DNA of 7,224 nucleotides from an uncultured Collinsella sp. (GTDB lineage: Bacteria > Actinomycetota > Coriobacteriia > Coriobacteriales > Coriobacteriaceae): assembly GCA_902491135.1 (NCBI GenBank), contig CABUGR010000048.1:1-7224 (forward strand), in the 5' to 3' direction. Position numbers and translations under genes: made by a program. Below, one piece after another: positions 5,892 to 7,224 of the stretch. Each line of letters opens with the position of its first letter. Position 1 is the stretch's first letter. A model generated the notes under the pieces. The model saw only the letters and a program-made list of their open reading frames with translations. It was not told the origin of the DNA and searched no databases.

Positions 5892-5926
5892 GACTAGTCG
5901 TTTAAGTACGTCCCCAATGACTAGTC
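5892..5926. repeat. Stem-loop 2 of the paired repeat
   Basis: GACTAGTCGTT (5892-5902) pairs with AATGACTAGTC (5916-5926), with one G-T wobble at 5900/5918, around the same 13-base loop (5903-5915) as stem-loop 1. Each arm also contains the self-complementary octamer GACTAGTC. Five A residues follow on the + strand and no U tract follows on either strand, so it is not a simple terminator. Confidence 0.8.
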
Positions 5927-5994
5927 AAAAATGGGCCATGTGTCCCAGTTGTGGAGACTCCTTGAGCCGTCTGGGTATCGCGAAGGATCACGCA

Positions 5995-6038
5995 CTCCCC
6001 CATCATCAAAAGTGACACACGCTACCTGTTGATGGGAG
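5995..6038 (+). promoter_or_regulatory. Possible ribosome-site hairpin before the DUF4428-like gene
   Basis: CCCATCA (5999-6005) pairs with TGATGGG (6030-6036), extended inward by CA/TG (6007-6008 with 6027-6028) past one mismatch. An outer CT (5995-5996) can pair with AG (6037-6038) past a two-base bulge. The 3' arm covers most of the GGGAGG ribosome site (6034-6039) of the gene starting at 6045. The loop is 18 bases. I see no convincing promoter between this hairpin and the repeat element. Ribosome-site masking is inferred. Confidence 0.35.
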
Positions 6039-6044
6039 GCAGCC

Positions 6045-6782
6045 ATGGGCTTCTTTGACAAGATGTTCGAGAAGAAAGAGTGCGCGATTTGCGGTACCGA
6101 GCTGGGACTTCTAGGTAAGACAAAAATCAATGAAGGCTACCTGTGCAAAGAGTGCGCCGGCAAGCTCTCCCCCTACTTTCACGGCTATCGCTCCAGCACC
6201 GCGGACGATATCCGTGAGCAACTCGCCTACCGCGAGGCCAACGCCGAGCGCCTGTCTTCGTTCAACCCCACGCGCACGCTTTCTGCCGGGCGCACCAATA
6301 TTATGCTCGATGAGGACGCGGGCCTGCTGATCATCACTTCGCAGAGCCGCTGGCGCGACGCCAATCCCGACATCATCGAGTTCTCGCAGGTACTCGGCTG
6401 CGATATGGATATCGACGAGCAGCGCACCGAGATCTATCGCGAGACCAAGGACGGCGAGCGCGAGAGCTACGACCCGCCGCGCTACGACCTGGATTACGAC
6501 TTTAACCTGACCATTCACGTCAACACGCCGTACTTCACCGAGATCAACCTGCGCGTGAACGACTCCACCATCGATCAGCGCGGCTCCATCGAATATCGCG
6601 AGGCCAAGCGCCAGGCAACTGAAGTCCTCGATGCGCTGGTGCAGCTGCGCCAGGAGACGCGCGACAGCGTCGTGGCCGCCAAGGCCCCCAAGACCGCGGT
6701 GACCTGCCCCTTCTGCGGAGCCACCACCATTCCCGATGCCAGTGGGCGCTGCGAATACTGCGGCGGCGCCATCGGCGCATAG
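6045..6782 (+). CDS. DUF4428-like zinc-ribbon protein
   Basis: This is a 245-residue soluble protein of unknown function. The N-terminus has a CxxC...CxxC zinc site: Cys13, Cys16, Cys34 and Cys37, within CAICGTELGLLGK and GYLCKEC, the pattern of DUF4428. The middle (about 45-205) is charged and has no membrane segment. It contains a predicted beta-rich stretch, LTIHVNTPYFTEINLRV, near 160-180, and then a helix rich in Glu, Arg and Gln. The C-terminus carries a second ribbon, CPFC at 221-224 and CEYC at 236-239. Both sites look intact and probably bind zinc structurally. The ATG at 6045 has GGGAGG five bases upstream. It precedes another zinc-ribbon gene by 24 bases, so they are likely co-transcribed. 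The domain name rests on the N-terminal pattern; no biochemical role can be given. Confidence 0.75.
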   Translation: MGFFDKMFEKKECAICGTELGLLGKTKINEGYLCKECAGKLSPYFHGYRSSTADDIREQLAYREANAERLSSFNPTRTLSAGRTNIMLDEDAGLLIITSQSRWRDANPDIIEFSQVLGCDMDIDEQRTEIYRETKDGERESYDPPRYDLDYDFNLTIHVNTPYFTEINLRVNDSTIDQRGSIEYREAKRQATEVLDALVQLRQETRDSVVAAKAPKTAVTCPFCGATTIPDASGRCEYCGGAIGA

Positions 6783-6806
6783 CCTCCGGCAGCGAAAGGA
6801 CCGATC

Positions 6807-7224
6807 ATGGCCTTCGAGAGCGTCAACTATCAATGCCCCGCGTGCGGCGGCCCCCTTCACTTTGCCAGTGCCGAGCAAAAGCTCGTCTGCGACTACTGCG
6901 ATTCTCGTTTTGAAGTCGAAGAAGTCGAGGCCCTCTATCGCGAGCGCCAGGACAAGGCAGATGCCAAAGCCGATGCAGCAGCCGCAACGCCCAAGCCTGC
7001 TGTCGACGATGCCGTGCAGGAGCTGGCCCAAAACGCCGGCTACATCTGCTCGTCGTGCGGCGCCGAGCTCGTGTCCGACGGCACCGTCGCCGTCACCACC
7101 TGCCCGTACTGCGGCAACTCCGCCGTGGCGCCCGGCCAGCTCTCTGGCGACTTCTCGCCCGACCTGGTAATTCCGTTTAAGCTCGGGCACGACGACGTCA
7201 CGGCCGCACTCAAGGAACACTACA
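6807..7224 (+). CDS. Double zinc-ribbon protein, 3' end outside the window
   Basis: This gene is missed by simple closed-frame searches because it runs off the end; 139 complete codons are visible. AAAGGA (6795-6800) lies six bases before the ATG at 6807. The first ribbon has Cys10, Cys13, Cys28 and Cys31 (CPACGGPLHF, then CDYC). It is followed by an Ala/Asp/Lys/Glu-rich linker, roughly 45-75. A second ribbon has Cys81, Cys84, Cys99 and Cys102 (CSSCGAEL, then CPYCGN). A conserved-looking segment, PDLVIPFKLGHDDVTAALKEHY, begins after that. Proteins of this form, TFIIB-like zinc ribbons followed by a larger beta-rich domain, are widespread in gut Gram-positives and commonly annotated as zinc-ribbon proteins of unknown function. 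It probably forms an operon with the DUF4428-like gene. Function is unknown. Confidence 0.8.
   Translation, partial: MAFESVNYQCPACGGPLHFASAEQKLVCDYCDSRFEVEEVEALYRERQDKADAKADAAAATPKPAVDDAVQELAQNAGYICSSCGAELVSDGTVAVTTCPYCGNSAVAPGQLSGDFSPDLVIPFKLGHDDVTAALKEHY

Larger units (their letters stand above)
5826..5962. repeat. Palindromic repeat element with two stem-loops
   Basis: This non-coding element has imperfect outer inverted repeats: AGGA, GTCTCC and AAC within 5826-5840 pair with GTT, GGAGAC and TCCT within 5948-5962, separated by small bulges. Inside is a tandem dimer with a 51-base period. Each unit opens with AGTGTC(T/C)CC (5829-5837; 5880-5888) and contains the identical 20 bases 5850-5869 and 5901-5920. 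A third GTGTCCC occurs at 5940. No transposase is present. It resembles REP-type or MITE-type palindromic elements in layout, but I do not recognise the family. The flanks (5717-5825 and 5963-5994) show nothing I can name. Confidence 0.65.

Noticed and set aside
5843..5926. CRISPR-like repeat pair
   Set aside because: Only two units, the conserved part is a hairpin loop, the variable parts are self-complementary stems rather than spacers, and no cas gene is present.
5789..6015. Plus-strand frame through the hairpin repeats, containing CPSCGDSL
   Set aside because: The ATG has no ribosome site and the translation simply mirrors the tandem repeat. The single CxxC is unpaired, so a coding role is not supported.
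6111..7220. Minus-strand open frame of 369 codons over both zinc-ribbon genes
   Set aside because: It spans two convincing plus-strand genes with ribosome sites and cysteine motifs; the antisense translation has no motif.

Overview
The window looks like chromosomal DNA of a high-GC gut actinobacterium of the class Coriobacteriia, most likely Collinsella or a close relative. The basis is the GC-rich third codon positions, strong AGGAGG-type ribosome sites, and a membrane regulator with about twelve helices and a C-terminal LuxR helix-turn-helix, an architecture expanded in that class. The genus is an inference from content; no database was searched.

Layout. On the left, pyrE (orotate phosphoribosyltransferase) reads leftward and ends in a perfect 13-bp hairpin. 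A 437-base divergent region separates it from mgtA, a rightward P-type Mg2+-transporting ATPase of 922 residues. That region holds a probable promoter overlapped by a palindrome, then a leader of about 270 nt. The leader contains a 23-codon ORF with a perfect Shine-Dalgarno, a 20-nt long-range inverted repeat that starts inside this ORF and ends in a U6 tract, and hairpins that could mask both ribosome sites. Its design recalls the enterobacterial mgtA leaders that carry the small ORF mgtL, but the sequence differs and I see no M-box.

After mgtA come a GCC/GCT-rich low-complexity tract and a long stem-loop with 20-bp arms, lying between convergent genes. Next, reading leftward, is the LuxR-type membrane regulator. 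It is split by an in-frame TAG into an N-terminal piece (three helices) and a C-terminal piece (about nine helices plus the DNA-binding domain). Its probable promoter is visible.

The 390-base region before the last operon holds a 51-nt-period tandem repeat of two stem-loops. Their 13-nt loops are identical, but their stems differ in sequence while both stay paired. An imperfect outer inverted repeat brackets them. The window ends with a rightward pair of zinc-ribbon genes: a complete DUF4428-like protein of 245 residues, and 24 bases later the start of a double-zinc-ribbon protein that runs off the end.

How it fits together: pyrE is housekeeping nucleotide synthesis, mgtA is cation uptake with apparently elaborate 5' control, the regulator is probably a damaged or recoded one-component sensor, and the zinc-ribbon pair is an uncharacterised operon. 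The most promising leads are the mgtA leader and the paired-stem repeats.
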